DNA of 48,396 nucleotides from an uncultured Roseobacter sp. (GTDB taxonomy: Bacteria > Pseudomonadota > Alphaproteobacteria > Rhodobacterales > Rhodobacteraceae): positions 1 to 48,396 of the forward strand of contig CAJXIL010000009.1 of the NCBI GenBank assembly GCA_913054455.1, read 5' to 3'. Positions 9,169 to 17,626 of this stretch are shown here, one piece after another (position 1 is the first letter of the stretch; each line of letters opens with the position of its first letter). The translations under genes were made by a program, and so were the position numbers. The notes under the pieces were generated by a model. That model was not told where the DNA came from. It did not search any database and saw only the letters and a program-made list of their open reading frames with translations.

Positions 9169-10212
9169 ATGACACGGGTTTACCTCGATCACAACGCGAC
9201 CACGCCATTGGCCCCTGCGGCTCGTGCGGCGATGATCGCGGCTATGGATCAATGCGGTAATCCTTCCTCTGTGCATGCTGAGGGGCGGGCTGCAAAGGCT
9301 GTGATCGAACGGGCAAGAGCGCAAATCGCAGCAGCTTTTGGCGCAGATGGGGCGGATATCGTCTTTACCTCGGGGTCCACTGAGGGAGCATCACTGGCGC
9401 TGGCAGGGCGCGACCTGCACGGGGCAGCGATAGAGCATGACGCCGTAAGGGCTTGGATCAAAGAGGATCTTACGGTTTCGAGTGATGGGTTAGTAGAGGT
9501 TGAGATCCCGGCGGAAACAACCCTGCAATTGGCCAATTCCGAAACCGGCGTGGTGCAGACCCTGCCCCAGGGCCTGGCCGTGAGCGACGTGACACAGGGC
9601 TTTGGAAAACTGCCGATAGCCTTCAACTGGCTTGGTGTCCGCATGGCGCTGATTTCTGCCCACAAACTGGGTGGACCCAAAGGCATTGGAGCCCTGGTAA
9701 TGCCACGGGGCACTGATCTGGCGGCGCAGATCAAGGGCGGTGGTCAAGAAATGGGACGCCGTTCGGGCACCGAAAACGTGATTGGCATCGCCGGTTTTGG
9801 CGCCGCCGCCGAGGCCGCAGCCGCGCAATTGGCCAATGGTACCTGGGAAAGGGTGCAACAGCTTCGCGATCTGATGGAAGAGGCCCTTGTTGCTGGCGCG
9901 CCAGGGCTTATCTGTGCAGGCAAAGGCGTCACGCGCCTGCCCAATACCTCCTGCTTTGCAGTGCCAGGTTGGAAGGGCGAAACACAGGTGATGCAGATGG
10001 ATCTGTCTGGCTTTGCCATCAGTGCTGGCTCGGCTTGCTCCAGCGGTAAAGTGCGCGCCAGCGCTGTGCTGACCGCGATGGGATTTGACGAAGAAACCGC
10101 CCAGGGCGCCGTGCGCGTCTCGCTAGGGGCAACGACAACAGAAGAGGACGTGCTGCGTTTTGCGCAGACATGGATTCAGAAACATAAGAAACATCGCGCC
10201 CGCGTGGCGTGA
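9169..10212 (+). CDS. Cysteine desulfurase, NifS/IscS-like
   Basis: PLP-dependent aminotransferase-fold enzyme that takes sulfur from cysteine as a persulfide. It begins MTRVYLDHNATTPLAP and has 347 residues, some 30-50 shorter than typical NifS/IscS. The PLP lysine lies in SAHKLGGPKG and the persulfide-forming cysteine in the flexible loop SAGSACSSGK. The usual TEHxAV motif appears as IEHDAV, and the middle segment looks compressed. It stands between iscR and sufB, where Roseobacter suf operons carry a second desulfurase besides sufS. Division of labour between the two is not evident from the sequence. Confidence 0.92.
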   Translation: MTRVYLDHNATTPLAPAARAAMIAAMDQCGNPSSVHAEGRAAKAVIERARAQIAAAFGADGADIVFTSGSTEGASLALAGRDLHGAAIEHDAVRAWIKEDLTVSSDGLVEVEIPAETTLQLANSETGVVQTLPQGLAVSDVTQGFGKLPIAFNWLGVRMALISAHKLGGPKGIGALVMPRGTDLAAQIKGGGQEMGRRSGTENVIGIAGFGAAAEAAAAQLANGTWERVQQLRDLMEEALVAGAPGLICAGKGVTRLPNTSCFAVPGWKGETQVMQMDLSGFAISAGSACSSGKVRASAVLTAMGFDEETAQGAVRVSLGATTTEEDVLRFAQTWIQKHKKHRARVA

Positions 10213-10227
10213 GTGCAGGAGAAGAAC

Positions 10228-11748
10228 ATGGCCGCTTTGGACCAGACCCAAGTCAAGGAAGGTGTTGACCAGGAAACCGTGGATGCGGTGGCCGAAGTCA
10301 GCACGTATAAATACGGCTGGGAAACCGATATCGAGATGGAATATGCCCCCAAGGGCTTGACCACTGATATCGTTCGCCTGATCTCGGAAAAAAACGAAGA
10401 GCCGGAGTGGATGCTGAACTGGCGCCTCGAGGCCTATGATCGCTGGCTGCAAAAGGAAGAGCCAAGCTGGGCCATGGTCGACTACCCTGAGATCGATTTT
10501 CAGGACCAGTATTACTATGCCCGCCCGAAGTCTATGGAAGTGAAGCCAAAATCTCTGGATGAGGTCGACCCCAAGCTTCTGGAAACCTACAAAAAGCTTG
10601 GTATCCCGCTGAAAGAGCAGATGATCCTGGCCGGTGTTGAAGGCGCTGAAGATGCCCCCGCCGAGGGCCGTAAGGTCGCTGTCGACGCAGTGTTTGACTC
10701 CGTTTCTGTTGGCACCACCTTCCAGGCGGAGCTGAAAAAGGCCGGCGTTATCTTCTGTTCGATCTCTGAAGCGATCCGCGAACACCCCGAACTGGTGAAG
10801 AAATACCTCGGCTCGGTGGTTCCGGTCTCAGATAACTTCTATGCGACGCTGAACTCCGCCGTGTTCTCGGATGGCTCTTTTGTTTATATCCCGCCGGGCG
10901 TGCGCTGCCCGATGGAGCTGAGCACCTATTTCCGCATCAACGCGGAAAACACCGGCCAGTTTGAACGCACCCTGATCATCGCCGACAAAGGCTCCTATGT
11001 GAGCTACCTGGAAGGCTGTACCGCGCCGGCCCGTGATATCGCCCAGCTGCACGCCGCTGTGGTTGAAATCATCATCGAAGAAGACGCCGAAGTGAAATAC
11101 TCCACCGTGCAAAACTGGTATCCCGGTGATGAAAACGGCAAGGGCGGTATTTACAACTTTGTGACCAAACGCGCCGATTGCCGGGGGGACCGGGCTAAGA
11201 TCATGTGGACCCAGGTGGAAACCGGATCGGCTGTGACCTGGAAATACCCCTCCTGCATCCTGCGCGGGGCCGAGAGCCAGGGCGAGTTCTACTCCATCGC
11301 CATTGCCAACAACATGCAGCAGGCCGACACCGGCACCAAGATGGTGCATCTGGGGCGCGACACCAAATCGCGGATCGTCTCCAAGGGTATCTCTGCTGGT
11401 AAGGCGCAGAACACCTACCGTGGTCTGGTCTCGATGCATCCAAAGGCAAAGAACAGCCGCAACTTCACCCAATGTGACAGCTTGTTGATCGGCGACAAAT
11501 GTGGCGCCCACACGGTGCCTTACATTGAGGTGAAGAATAACTCATCCCGGGTCGAGCACGAGGCGACAACATCAAAAGTGGACGACGATCAGCTGTTCTA
11601 TTGCCGCCAGCGCGGCATTGGCGAAGAAGACGCGGTGGCCCTGGTGGTCAACGGCTTCTGCAAGGACGTGCTGCAGGCGCTGCCAATGGAGTTCGCCATG
11701 GAAGCCCAGCAACTGGTGGCGATCTCCTTGGAAGGGTCTGTGGGGTAA
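10228..11748 (+). CDS. sufB: Fe-S cluster assembly scaffold subunit SufB
   Basis: Component of the SufBCD complex, where iron-sulfur clusters are built before transfer to target proteins. It has 506 residues with the family-typical [12 protein letters not shown] segment near residue 50 and the C-terminal beta-helix containing [21 protein letters not shown] and the conserved [19 protein letters not shown] region. The ATG at 10228 is preferred over a GTG at 10213 because AGGAG stands 8 bases upstream. The stop overlaps the start of the following low-GC ORF (TAATG), so that gene is placed tightly into the operon. Confidence 0.97.
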   Translation: MAALDQTQVKEGVDQETVDAVAEVSTYKYGWETDIEMEYAPKGLTTDIVRLISEKNEEPEWMLNWRLEAYDRWLQKEEPSWAMVDYPEIDFQDQYYYARPKSMEVKPKSLDEVDPKLLETYKKLGIPLKEQMILAGVEGAEDAPAEGRKVAVDAVFDSVSVGTTFQAELKKAGVIFCSISEAIREHPELVKKYLGSVVPVSDNFYATLNSAVFSDGSFVYIPPGVRCPMELSTYFRINAENTGQFERTLIIADKGSYVSYLEGCTAPARDIAQLHAAVVEIIIEEDAEVKYSTVQNWYPGDENGKGGIYNFVTKRADCRGDRAKIMWTQVETGSAVTWKYPSCILRGAESQGEFYSIAIANNMQQADTGTKMVHLGRDTKSRIVSKGISAGKAQNTYRGLVSMHPKAKNSRNFTQCDSLLIGDKCGAHTVPYIEVKNNSSRVEHEATTSKVDDDQLFYCRQRGIGEEDAVALVVNGFCKDVLQALPMEFAMEAQQLVAISLEGSVG

Positions 11749-12047
11749 TGAGCTCTGAAATCGATTTGAAGGAAGCTCATAGGTACTCCATCTATAATAA
11801 ACCGATTGTTTTGAGATCCAAAACTTGCGGCTGTTTTCGGTGTTGCGCTGTCATAGCTCCCTCTCAAATCGATGAGTGGATTACTGAGTTTGATGAGAAC
11901 GAGAAGGAACTGGGAGATGATAAATCAACCGCAGTTTGTCCGCATTGCGGAATCGATTCAATCTTACCTTCCGAAAGCGGACTGCCAGTAGGTAATGTCG
12001 AGTTTCTGATGAAAATGAAAAACCGTTGGTTTGAGGATGAAATATGA
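11748..12047 (+). CDS. Low-GC Zn-ribbon-like cytoplasmic protein inserted after sufB
   Basis: A 99-residue protein with a cysteine pattern [10 protein letters not shown] (about residues 26-35) and a second pair CPHCG (about 64-68), which together look like a zinc ribbon. [19 protein letters not shown] closes the protein. It resembles small cytoplasmic proteins of scattered distribution whose hallmark is CPxCGIDS, but no function is known to me. The sequence is about 44 percent GC against roughly 60 percent in sufB, with codon use to match. The ATG overlaps the sufB stop by one base, and the stop overlaps the next ATG by four bases. This suggests recent insertion that still fits the operon. 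Starts upstream of 11748 would lie inside sufB. Confidence 0.82.
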   Translation: MSSEIDLKEAHRYSIYNKPIVLRSKTCGCFRCCAVIAPSQIDEWITEFDENEKELGDDKSTAVCPHCGIDSILPSESGLPVGNVEFLMKMKNRWFEDEI

Positions 12048-12358
12048 TCGTCACTACCACTCCCTCTGTCGAGGGCTACCAGATCGCTGAATACAAAGGC
12101 ATCATTGTGGGCGAGGCCATCATGGGCGCCAATGTGGTGCGGGATGTCTTTGCCTCCATCACCGATATCGTCGGTGGCCGCTCTGGCGCCTATGAAAGCA
12201 AACTGCAGGACGCGCGCGAAACTGCGCTGGCAGAGCTGGAAGACCGTGCCCGCGATAAAGGCGCCAATGCGGTTGTCGGCGTTGATCTCGATTACGAGGT
12301 CGTTGGCAATTCGATGCTGATGGTTTCGGCCAGCGGCACCGCGGTGGTGATCGGCTGA
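12044..12358 (+). CDS. YbjQ/UPF0145 family protein
   Basis: A 104-residue protein of the UPF0145 (YbjQ) family, also annotated as heavy-metal-binding domain; members form pentamers. Recognisable parts are the opening [26 protein letters not shown], and [15 protein letters not shown] followed by a hydrophobic C-terminal strand. It overlaps the preceding gene by ATGA and ends 2 bases before the next ATG. Location in the suf operon would agree with a metal-related role, but no activity is proven for the family. Confidence 0.9.
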   Translation: MIVTTTPSVEGYQIAEYKGIIVGEAIMGANVVRDVFASITDIVGGRSGAYESKLQDARETALAELEDRARDKGANAVVGVDLDYEVVGNSMLMVSASGTAVVIG

Positions 12359-12360
12359 AC

Positions 12361-13188
12361 ATGACTTTAGCGGCTCCTCATAACGTGCCTTTGCGCCTGT
12401 TCTGGTGGAAAGCGGTGCCAAACTTTGGCGACGCGCTTTCGGCCTGCGTGGTGGCGCATTTGAGTGGTCGTGAGGTAGTGCATGCTGGCCCCGGTAAGGC
12501 GGATCTTTTTGCCATTGGGTCGATCCTGCAAATTGCCCGACGCAAGTATTCCGAGGCCAAGGCCTATGCGCAGAAACCCATCATCTGGGGCTCTGGCTTG
12601 CTGCATGCGGTGTCGTCGCTGGAGTTTTTATCCAATGTAAACATCGCCCTGTTGCGTGGTCCTATCACGGCCAACCTGCTGGGGATAAAAACAGATCAGT
12701 TTGGCGATCCGGGATTGCTGGTTGCAGATATCTTTGCACCAGCGCCTTCCAAGACGCACGGGATCGGGTTGGTCCCCCATCACAGCCAGATGGAAGACCC
12801 TAGAATTCAGGGGCTTACGCGCGGCAGTGAAGAATTCTTGCTGATTGATCCGCGTCAGGACCCGGCCACGGTCTGCCGTCAAATCAGCGCCTGCGATCAC
12901 ATCTATGCTGCCTCGCTGCATGGGTTGATCACGGCGGATGCTTATGGCGTTCCTTCGACCTGGGTCTCGCCTGGGGACCAGGGCCATCTGAAATACTATG
13001 ACTATGCCGCCTCCATCGGGCGGGCCCTTATTTCTCCGCTGGATTGGGATCAGATCCCCGCCCATGCGCGAAACAACAATCAACCGGCAGAGCTGCCCTA
13101 TGGCCCGGGCATCGCTCGCGCCAAGACCGATCTGCGTAATAGTTTCCCTGCGCCTTTGCGCGCTGAACAGAACACAGGAACCGCCTGA
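12361..13188 (+). CDS. Polysaccharide pyruvyl transferase family protein (ExoV-like)
   Basis: A 275-residue cytoplasmic protein of the polysaccharide pyruvyl transferase family, whose members add pyruvate ketals to sugars of exopolysaccharides or cell-wall polymers using phosphoenolpyruvate. The family signs are WWKAVPNFGDALSA near the N-terminus, GSILQIA and IWGSGLL, LLRGPITANLLG, FGDPGLLVADIF, and the C-terminal ASLHGLITADAYGVPSTW. Placement inside an iron-sulfur operon, with no glycosyltransferase or polymer export gene near, is odd. It starts 2 bases after the ybjQ-like stop and is followed by sufC after 33 bases. Substrate unknown. Confidence 0.85.
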   Translation: MTLAAPHNVPLRLFWWKAVPNFGDALSACVVAHLSGREVVHAGPGKADLFAIGSILQIARRKYSEAKAYAQKPIIWGSGLLHAVSSLEFLSNVNIALLRGPITANLLGIKTDQFGDPGLLVADIFAPAPSKTHGIGLVPHHSQMEDPRIQGLTRGSEEFLLIDPRQDPATVCRQISACDHIYAASLHGLITADAYGVPSTWVSPGDQGHLKYYDYAASIGRALISPLDWDQIPAHARNNNQPAELPYGPGIARAKTDLRNSFPAPLRAEQNTGTA

Positions 13189-13221
13189 GGGCGCGACCAA
13201 AAGAAAAGAGACGAGGAAAAA

Positions 13222-13977
13222 ATGCTCGAAATCAAAAACCTGCACGTCAAACTTGAAGACGAAGACAAGCAGATCCTGAACGGTCTGGATCTGACTGTTG
13301 AGGCCGGCAAGGTGCATGCAATCATGGGCCCCAATGGTTCTGGCAAGTCGACGCTTTCTTATGTTCTGTCCGGCCGCGATGGCTATGAGGTGACCGATGG
13401 CAGCGCCACTCTGGCCGGAGAAGATCTGCTGGATCTGGATCCCGAAGAGCGCGCCGCTCTGGGCGTGTTCCTGGCCTTCCAATACCCGGTGGAAATCCCC
13501 GGCGTTGGCAACATGACCTTCCTGCGTACCGCGGTGAATTCGCAGCGCAAAGCACGTGGCGAAGAAGAGCTGTCGGCAGCTGAATTCCTTAAAACCATCC
13601 GTGCCAAGGCAAAAGAGCTGAAGATCGACGCCGATATGCTGAAGCGTCCGGTCAATGTGGGCTTCTCTGGCGGTGAGAAAAAGCGTAACGAAATCCTGCA
13701 GATGGCTATGCTTGAGCCCAAGATGTGTATCCTGGATGAAACTGACTCTGGTCTGGATGTCGACGCCATGAAACTGGTTGCCGAAGGCGTCAATGCCCTG
13801 CGTGATGAGGGCCGTGGCTTCCTGGTCATTACCCATTACCAGCGTCTGCTGGACCATATCAAACCAGATGTCGTGCACATTCTCGCAGGCGGCAAAATCG
13901 TAAAAACCGGTGGGCCAGAGCTGGCGATGGAAGTCGAGAACAACGGCTACGCGGGTATCTTGGCGGAGGTTTCCTGA
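13222..13977 (+). CDS. sufC: Fe-S cluster assembly ATPase SufC
   Basis: ABC-type ATPase that drives the SufB-SufD complex during cluster assembly; cytoplasmic and not a transporter. It has 251 residues. Walker A is GPNGSGKST (about residues 35-43), the signature is FSGGEKKRNE, and Walker B with its catalytic Glu is CILDETDSGLDVD, followed by the H-loop VITHYQRLL. The D-to-E change and the LDETDSGLD form are standard for SufC. GAGGAAAAA directly precedes the ATG. sufD begins one base after the stop. Confidence 0.97.
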   Translation: MLEIKNLHVKLEDEDKQILNGLDLTVEAGKVHAIMGPNGSGKSTLSYVLSGRDGYEVTDGSATLAGEDLLDLDPEERAALGVFLAFQYPVEIPGVGNMTFLRTAVNSQRKARGEEELSAAEFLKTIRAKAKELKIDADMLKRPVNVGFSGGEKKRNEILQMAMLEPKMCILDETDSGLDVDAMKLVAEGVNALRDEGRGFLVITHYQRLLDHIKPDVVHILAGGKIVKTGGPELAMEVENNGYAGILAEVS

Positions 13978-13978
13978 G

Positions 13979-15259
13979 ATGGAATTGGCTGATGTGAAAC
14001 AAACTGCCACCGAGGCACGTTTGGCGGCGCTGAGCCTGCCAGAGGGCGGCTGCCTTGCCGCTGCTCGGCAGGCGGCCGTGTCGCGGGTGCAGACCATGGG
14101 TTTGCCGGGGCGTCGCGATGAGTATTGGAAATACACCCGCCCAGAATCGCTGACGGCGGCTGAGGTCACAAAGGCGGCTGTGTTCACCGCCGATGAGGCG
14201 CCGATGTTTGATGAATTCGATCGGTTGAAGATCGTTTTTGTGGACGGCGTCTATAATGCTGAGGCCTCGGATGATTTGAGCCTGGAAGGTGTGCAGATCG
14301 ACCGGATCGCAGATATCTGCAGTCAGGATATCCACTGGGCCAAAGACTTGTACGGCGTTCTTGAAGCGCGCGGTCAGTCACCAGTCGCACGCCCGTTGGC
14401 AGCCTTGAACACCGCCTTTGCACAGGATGGCATCGCCATTCACGTGACCGGCAAGCCCAGCAAACCGATCAATCTGGTCTATGTGCATTCGGATGAGGCA
14501 TCCGACGCGATTCTTCATCACGTGATCCGCGTCGAAGCAGGGGCAGAGGCGACCATTCTGGAAAACGGTCCGGCTGCCTCGCGGTTCAACAAATGCATGG
14601 AGATCGACATTGCCGACACCGGCAAGCTGCATCTTGTGCGCGCCCAGGGGCGTGATCATGAGCGCCGCGCTGCGACCCATCTGTTTGCCCGTCTTGGCAC
14701 TGAATCTGTGTTCAAGAGCTTTACCCTCACGGTGAATGGCATTCTGACCCGTAATGAGGCCGTGGTTGAGCTCTTGGGGGACGACGCCATTGCCCATATC
14801 GCTGGTGCCTGTGTCGGGGACGGCGAGTTCCACCATGACGACACGGTTTTCATTACCCATGACGCCGTGAACTGCGAAAGCCGTCAGGTTTTCAAAAAGG
14901 TGCTGCGCAATGGCGCAACTGGCGTGTTTCAGGGCAAGATCCTGGTGAAAGAGGGCGCTCAGAAAACTGATGGCTATCAGATCAGCCAATCGCTGCTTCT
15001 GGATGACGACAGCCAGTTTCTGGCCAAGCCTGAGTTGGAAATCTACGCCGATGACGTGATTTGTTCTCACGGCTCCACCACCGGTGCCATAGACGAGGAG
15101 GCGCTGTTTTACCTGCGCTCGCGTGGGGTTCCCGTTGCCGAGGCAACGGATCTGTTGACCCTGGCGTTCCTCGCGGAAGCGGTGGAAGAGATCGAAGACG
15201 GTGAGATTACTGCCGCTATTGTAGCCCGCCTGGAAGGCTGGCTTTCGCGGCGCCGCTAA
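13979..15259 (+). CDS. sufD: Fe-S cluster assembly protein SufD
   Basis: Partner of SufB in the SufBCD scaffold, needed for iron entry. It has 426 residues. A conserved LPGRRDEYWKYTRPE near residue 45 precedes the beta-helix core, and the C-terminal ICSHGSTTGAIDEEALFYLRS motif is typical of SufD/SufB family members. The ATG at 13979, one base after sufC, is preferred over an in-frame ATG inside sufC because GGAGG lies about 10 bases upstream and the protein then has the usual N-terminus. It is immediately followed by a membrane protein gene with zero spacing. Confidence 0.96.
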   Translation: MELADVKQTATEARLAALSLPEGGCLAAARQAAVSRVQTMGLPGRRDEYWKYTRPESLTAAEVTKAAVFTADEAPMFDEFDRLKIVFVDGVYNAEASDDLSLEGVQIDRIADICSQDIHWAKDLYGVLEARGQSPVARPLAALNTAFAQDGIAIHVTGKPSKPINLVYVHSDEASDAILHHVIRVEAGAEATILENGPAASRFNKCMEIDIADTGKLHLVRAQGRDHERRAATHLFARLGTESVFKSFTLTVNGILTRNEAVVELLGDDAIAHIAGACVGDGEFHHDDTVFITHDAVNCESRQVFKKVLRNGATGVFQGKILVKEGAQKTDGYQISQSLLLDDDSQFLAKPELEIYADDVICSHGSTTGAIDEEALFYLRSRGVPVAEATDLLTLAFLAEAVEEIEDGEITAAIVARLEGWLSRRR

Positions 15260-15757
15260 ATGGCGGTCACCGGCGATATCCTGGCAACCTACCGGGGGCC
15301 GCGCAGGGTTTTTGCGCGGCTCTTGACCATGGGGCCACGCGAAGACCGCATGTTGGCGATCCTGATGGCGGGCTGCGCTTTGATGTTCATATCCCGCATG
15401 CCCAGCCTTGCGCGGGAAGCTCATCTGACGGGGCAAGAACAGACAATGTTGCTGAGCAACGCTTTGTTCGGCATCATTTTTGTCGCTCCCCTGGCGCTCT
15501 ATACCCTGGCGCTGTTCGCCCATTTCCTGGCTCGTGCTCTGCGCGGCACTGGTGAAAGCCATGCAGCGCGGCTGGCGCTGTTTTGGAGCTTTCTTGCGGC
15601 GAGCCCCCTAATGCTGCTCAATGGGCTGGTGGCCGGCATGATTGGGCCAGGAACAGAGCTGAACCTGATCGGCGGGCTGTGGTTCTCGGCCTTTTTGTGG
15701 TTCTGGGCCTCTGGCATGTATCAGGGATACTGGGCCAAGCCGCAGGTGCAAGCATGA
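15260..15757 (+). CDS. Yip1-like integral membrane protein (first of a pair)
   Basis: A 165-residue membrane protein with about four hydrophobic segments (near residues 33-48, 65-87, 105-125 and 133-152). A motif LLTMGPREDRMLAILM precedes the first. It starts directly on the base after the sufD stop, and its TGA overlaps the ATG of the next gene. In Roseobacter genomes such proteins are annotated as YIP1 family; the assignment here is weak and mostly from layout. The two membrane proteins probably form a heteromer. What a membrane pair does in a cytosolic cluster-assembly operon is unknown. Confidence 0.78.
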   Translation: MAVTGDILATYRGPRRVFARLLTMGPREDRMLAILMAGCALMFISRMPSLAREAHLTGQEQTMLLSNALFGIIFVAPLALYTLALFAHFLARALRGTGESHAARLALFWSFLAASPLMLLNGLVAGMIGPGTELNLIGGLWFSAFLWFWASGMYQGYWAKPQVQA

Positions 15758-16347
15758 GGTTTCTGTGGTCCTTTATGATCCTGTCGCTGCGCCAGCCTGG
15801 CGTTGCGGCGCGCAGCATCTTGCTGCGTCAATGGCCCAATGAGGCCATATGGACCGGCCTGTTCCTAGCAGTTATCCTGAATGCACTGTTTTTTGGGGTC
15901 CTGGGCGTGATCCTTCCCAATTCCAGTGAATTGGCCATGTTTGATATGTCACCGGAATCGCCGGGTCTTTCGATGATGGTTTCCGCGCTTCGAAGCGTTC
16001 TCTTCGCCGCAATGCTCACGCTTGGCGGTCGCTGGCTCGGGGGCACCGGGCGCTTCATGCCTATTCTGTCGCTTTTGGTCTGGGATCAACTGCTGCAGCT
16101 GGCCCTTATGTCCATCGGTATTGTGATCTTACTGATATCGCCTCAACTGGGCAGCATGGTGTTCTTGCTGATTGGCCTTGTGTTGCTCTTTGTACTGCTG
16201 AACTTTGTCAATGAAGCGCATGGGTTTGCCTCTCTTTGGCGTTCCTTTGCGGTTGTTCTTATGGCCAGTATCGTGATGTTCTTTTCCATGATCTTTATCG
16301 TCGGGCTGCTTGGGCCTGCCAACCTCGGACTGCTCGAAAATGTATGA
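15754..16347 (+). CDS. Yip1-domain membrane protein (second of the pair)
   Basis: A 197-residue protein with five likely transmembrane helices. The order is a short cytosolic N-terminus with LRQPGVAARSIL, a helix at about 31-52, helices through the middle (GRWLGGTGRF turn near 95) and a strongly hydrophobic C-terminal half. The early QPGVAAR segment and overall pattern suit the Yip1 family. The ATG at 15754 overlaps the previous stop (ATGA), which fixes the start against longer frames. Its end overlaps sufS by 8 bases, so all three are probably coupled. Function unknown. Confidence 0.8.
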   Translation: MRFLWSFMILSLRQPGVAARSILLRQWPNEAIWTGLFLAVILNALFFGVLGVILPNSSELAMFDMSPESPGLSMMVSALRSVLFAAMLTLGGRWLGGTGRFMPILSLLVWDQLLQLALMSIGIVILLISPQLGSMVFLLIGLVLLFVLLNFVNEAHGFASLWRSFAVVLMASIVMFFSMIFIVGLLGPANLGLLENV

Positions 16348-17560
16348 CGTAGAAAAAATCCGCAGCGATTTTCCAATTCTGTCCCGTCAGGTCAATGGCA
16401 AGCCGCTGACCTATCTCGACAACGGGGCCTCGGCGCAAAAGCCGCAGGTGGTGATTGACGCGATCAATCAGGCTTACTCGCAGGAGTATTCCAACGTTCA
16501 CAGAGGCTTGCATTACCTTTCCAATCTCGCGACCGAGAAGTACGAAGGCGTGCGCGGCACCATCGCAAAGTTCCTGAATGCCGCAAGTGAAGACAGTATT
16601 ATCCTCAATTCCGGCACCACCGAGGGCATCAATATGGTGGCCTATAGCTGGGCCATGCCACGGCTTCAGGCTGGGGATGAGATCCTATTGTCGGTGATGG
16701 AGCATCACGCCAATATCGTTCCCTGGCATTTTCTGCGGGAACGTCAGGGGGTGGTGATCAAATGGGTGGATACTGCTGCGGATGGCAGCCTGGATCCGCA
16801 GGCGGTTCTGGACGCCATCACACCCAAAACCAAGCTGATTGCTATAACACATTGTTCTAATGTCTTGGGTACTGTTGTTGACGTCAAAACCATCACTGAG
16901 GGTGCCCATGCCAAGGGCGTTCCGGTGCTGGTGGATGGCTCACAAAGCGCCGTTCACATGCCCGTGGATGTACAGGATCTGGGGTGCGATTTCTTTGCCA
17001 TCACCGGGCATAAGCTCTACGGGCCGTCGGGGTCTGGTGCGATCTATGTGCATCCTGAACGGATGGCAGAGATGCGGCCTTTCCTTGGAGGCGGTGATAT
17101 GATCCGCGAGGTCTCCAAAGAGGCGGTGATCTACAATGACCCGCCCATGATGTTTGAAGCCGGCACGCCAGGCATTGTTCAGACCATCGGATTCGGTGTA
17201 GCGCTGGATTATATGATGGATCTGGGGATGGAGAATATCGCAGCCCATGAGGCAGGGTTGCGCGACTATGCCATGACCCAGCTGACCGGGCTGAACTGGA
17301 TCAATGTACAGGGTCAGGCGATCGGAAAGGCTGCGATTTTCAGCTTTACGATGGAGGGAGCAGCCCATGCCCATGATATCTCCACAATCCTCGACAAAAA
17401 GGGGGTCGCAGTGCGGGCTGGCCATCACTGTGCCGGGCCCCTGATGGATCATTTGGGCGTTTCCGCAACCTGTCGCGCCTCCTTTGGAGCCTATAACACC
17501 AAGGCAGAGGTCGACACGCTGATCGATGCGCTAGAGTTGGCGCATGAGCTGTTTGCCTGA
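16340..17560 (+). CDS. sufS: Cysteine desulfurase SufS
   Basis: Group II PLP-dependent desulfurase that gives sulfur to the SufBCD scaffold. It has 406 residues, the normal length. TYLDNGASAQKP near residue 25, the SEEYSNVHRG-like stretch QEYSNVHRGLHYLS, the PLP lysine in ITGHKLYGPSGSG (about residue 224) and the catalytic cysteine in SATCRASFGAYN (about residue 381) are all present. The start at 16340 (MYDVEKIRSDFPIL) matches the family; it overlaps the upstream membrane gene by 8 bases. It is the last gene of the operon, which ends in a strong hairpin. No sufE or sufU partner lies nearby. Confidence 0.97.
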   Translation: MYDVEKIRSDFPILSRQVNGKPLTYLDNGASAQKPQVVIDAINQAYSQEYSNVHRGLHYLSNLATEKYEGVRGTIAKFLNAASEDSIILNSGTTEGINMVAYSWAMPRLQAGDEILLSVMEHHANIVPWHFLRERQGVVIKWVDTAADGSLDPQAVLDAITPKTKLIAITHCSNVLGTVVDVKTITEGAHAKGVPVLVDGSQSAVHMPVDVQDLGCDFFAITGHKLYGPSGSGAIYVHPERMAEMRPFLGGGDMIREVSKEAVIYNDPPMMFEAGTPGIVQTIGFGVALDYMMDLGMENIAAHEAGLRDYAMTQLTGLNWINVQGQAIGKAAIFSFTMEGAAHAHDISTILDKKGVAVRAGHHCAGPLMDHLGVSATCRASFGAYNTKAEVDTLIDALELAHELFA

Positions 17561-17590
17561 ACCAAGGCATAAAACAGCTGTACGACATTA

Positions 17591-17620
17591 GGGAAAGCGA
17601 CGGTTTCCCGTCGCTTTCCC
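17591..17620. terminator. Bidirectional hairpin between sufS and the mttB-like gene
   Basis: A perfect 13-bp stem (GGGAAAGCGACGG 17591-17603 with its complement 17608-17620) and a TTTC loop. It lies 30 bases after sufS and 6 bases beyond the stop of the convergent gene. The T-runs are weak on both sides, so strength is inferred from the stem. Confidence 0.75.
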
Positions 17621-17626
17621 ATTTGC

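Noticed and set aside
12628-14187. Minus-strand ORF of 519 codons across the pyruvyl-transferase-like gene, sufC and sufD
   Set aside because: It crosses three genes in the other direction, has no ribosome site or recognisable domain, and is a shadow of codon bias.
14378-15562. Minus-strand ORF of 394 codons opposite sufD
   Set aside because: Same reasoning; sufD is clearly coding on the other strand.
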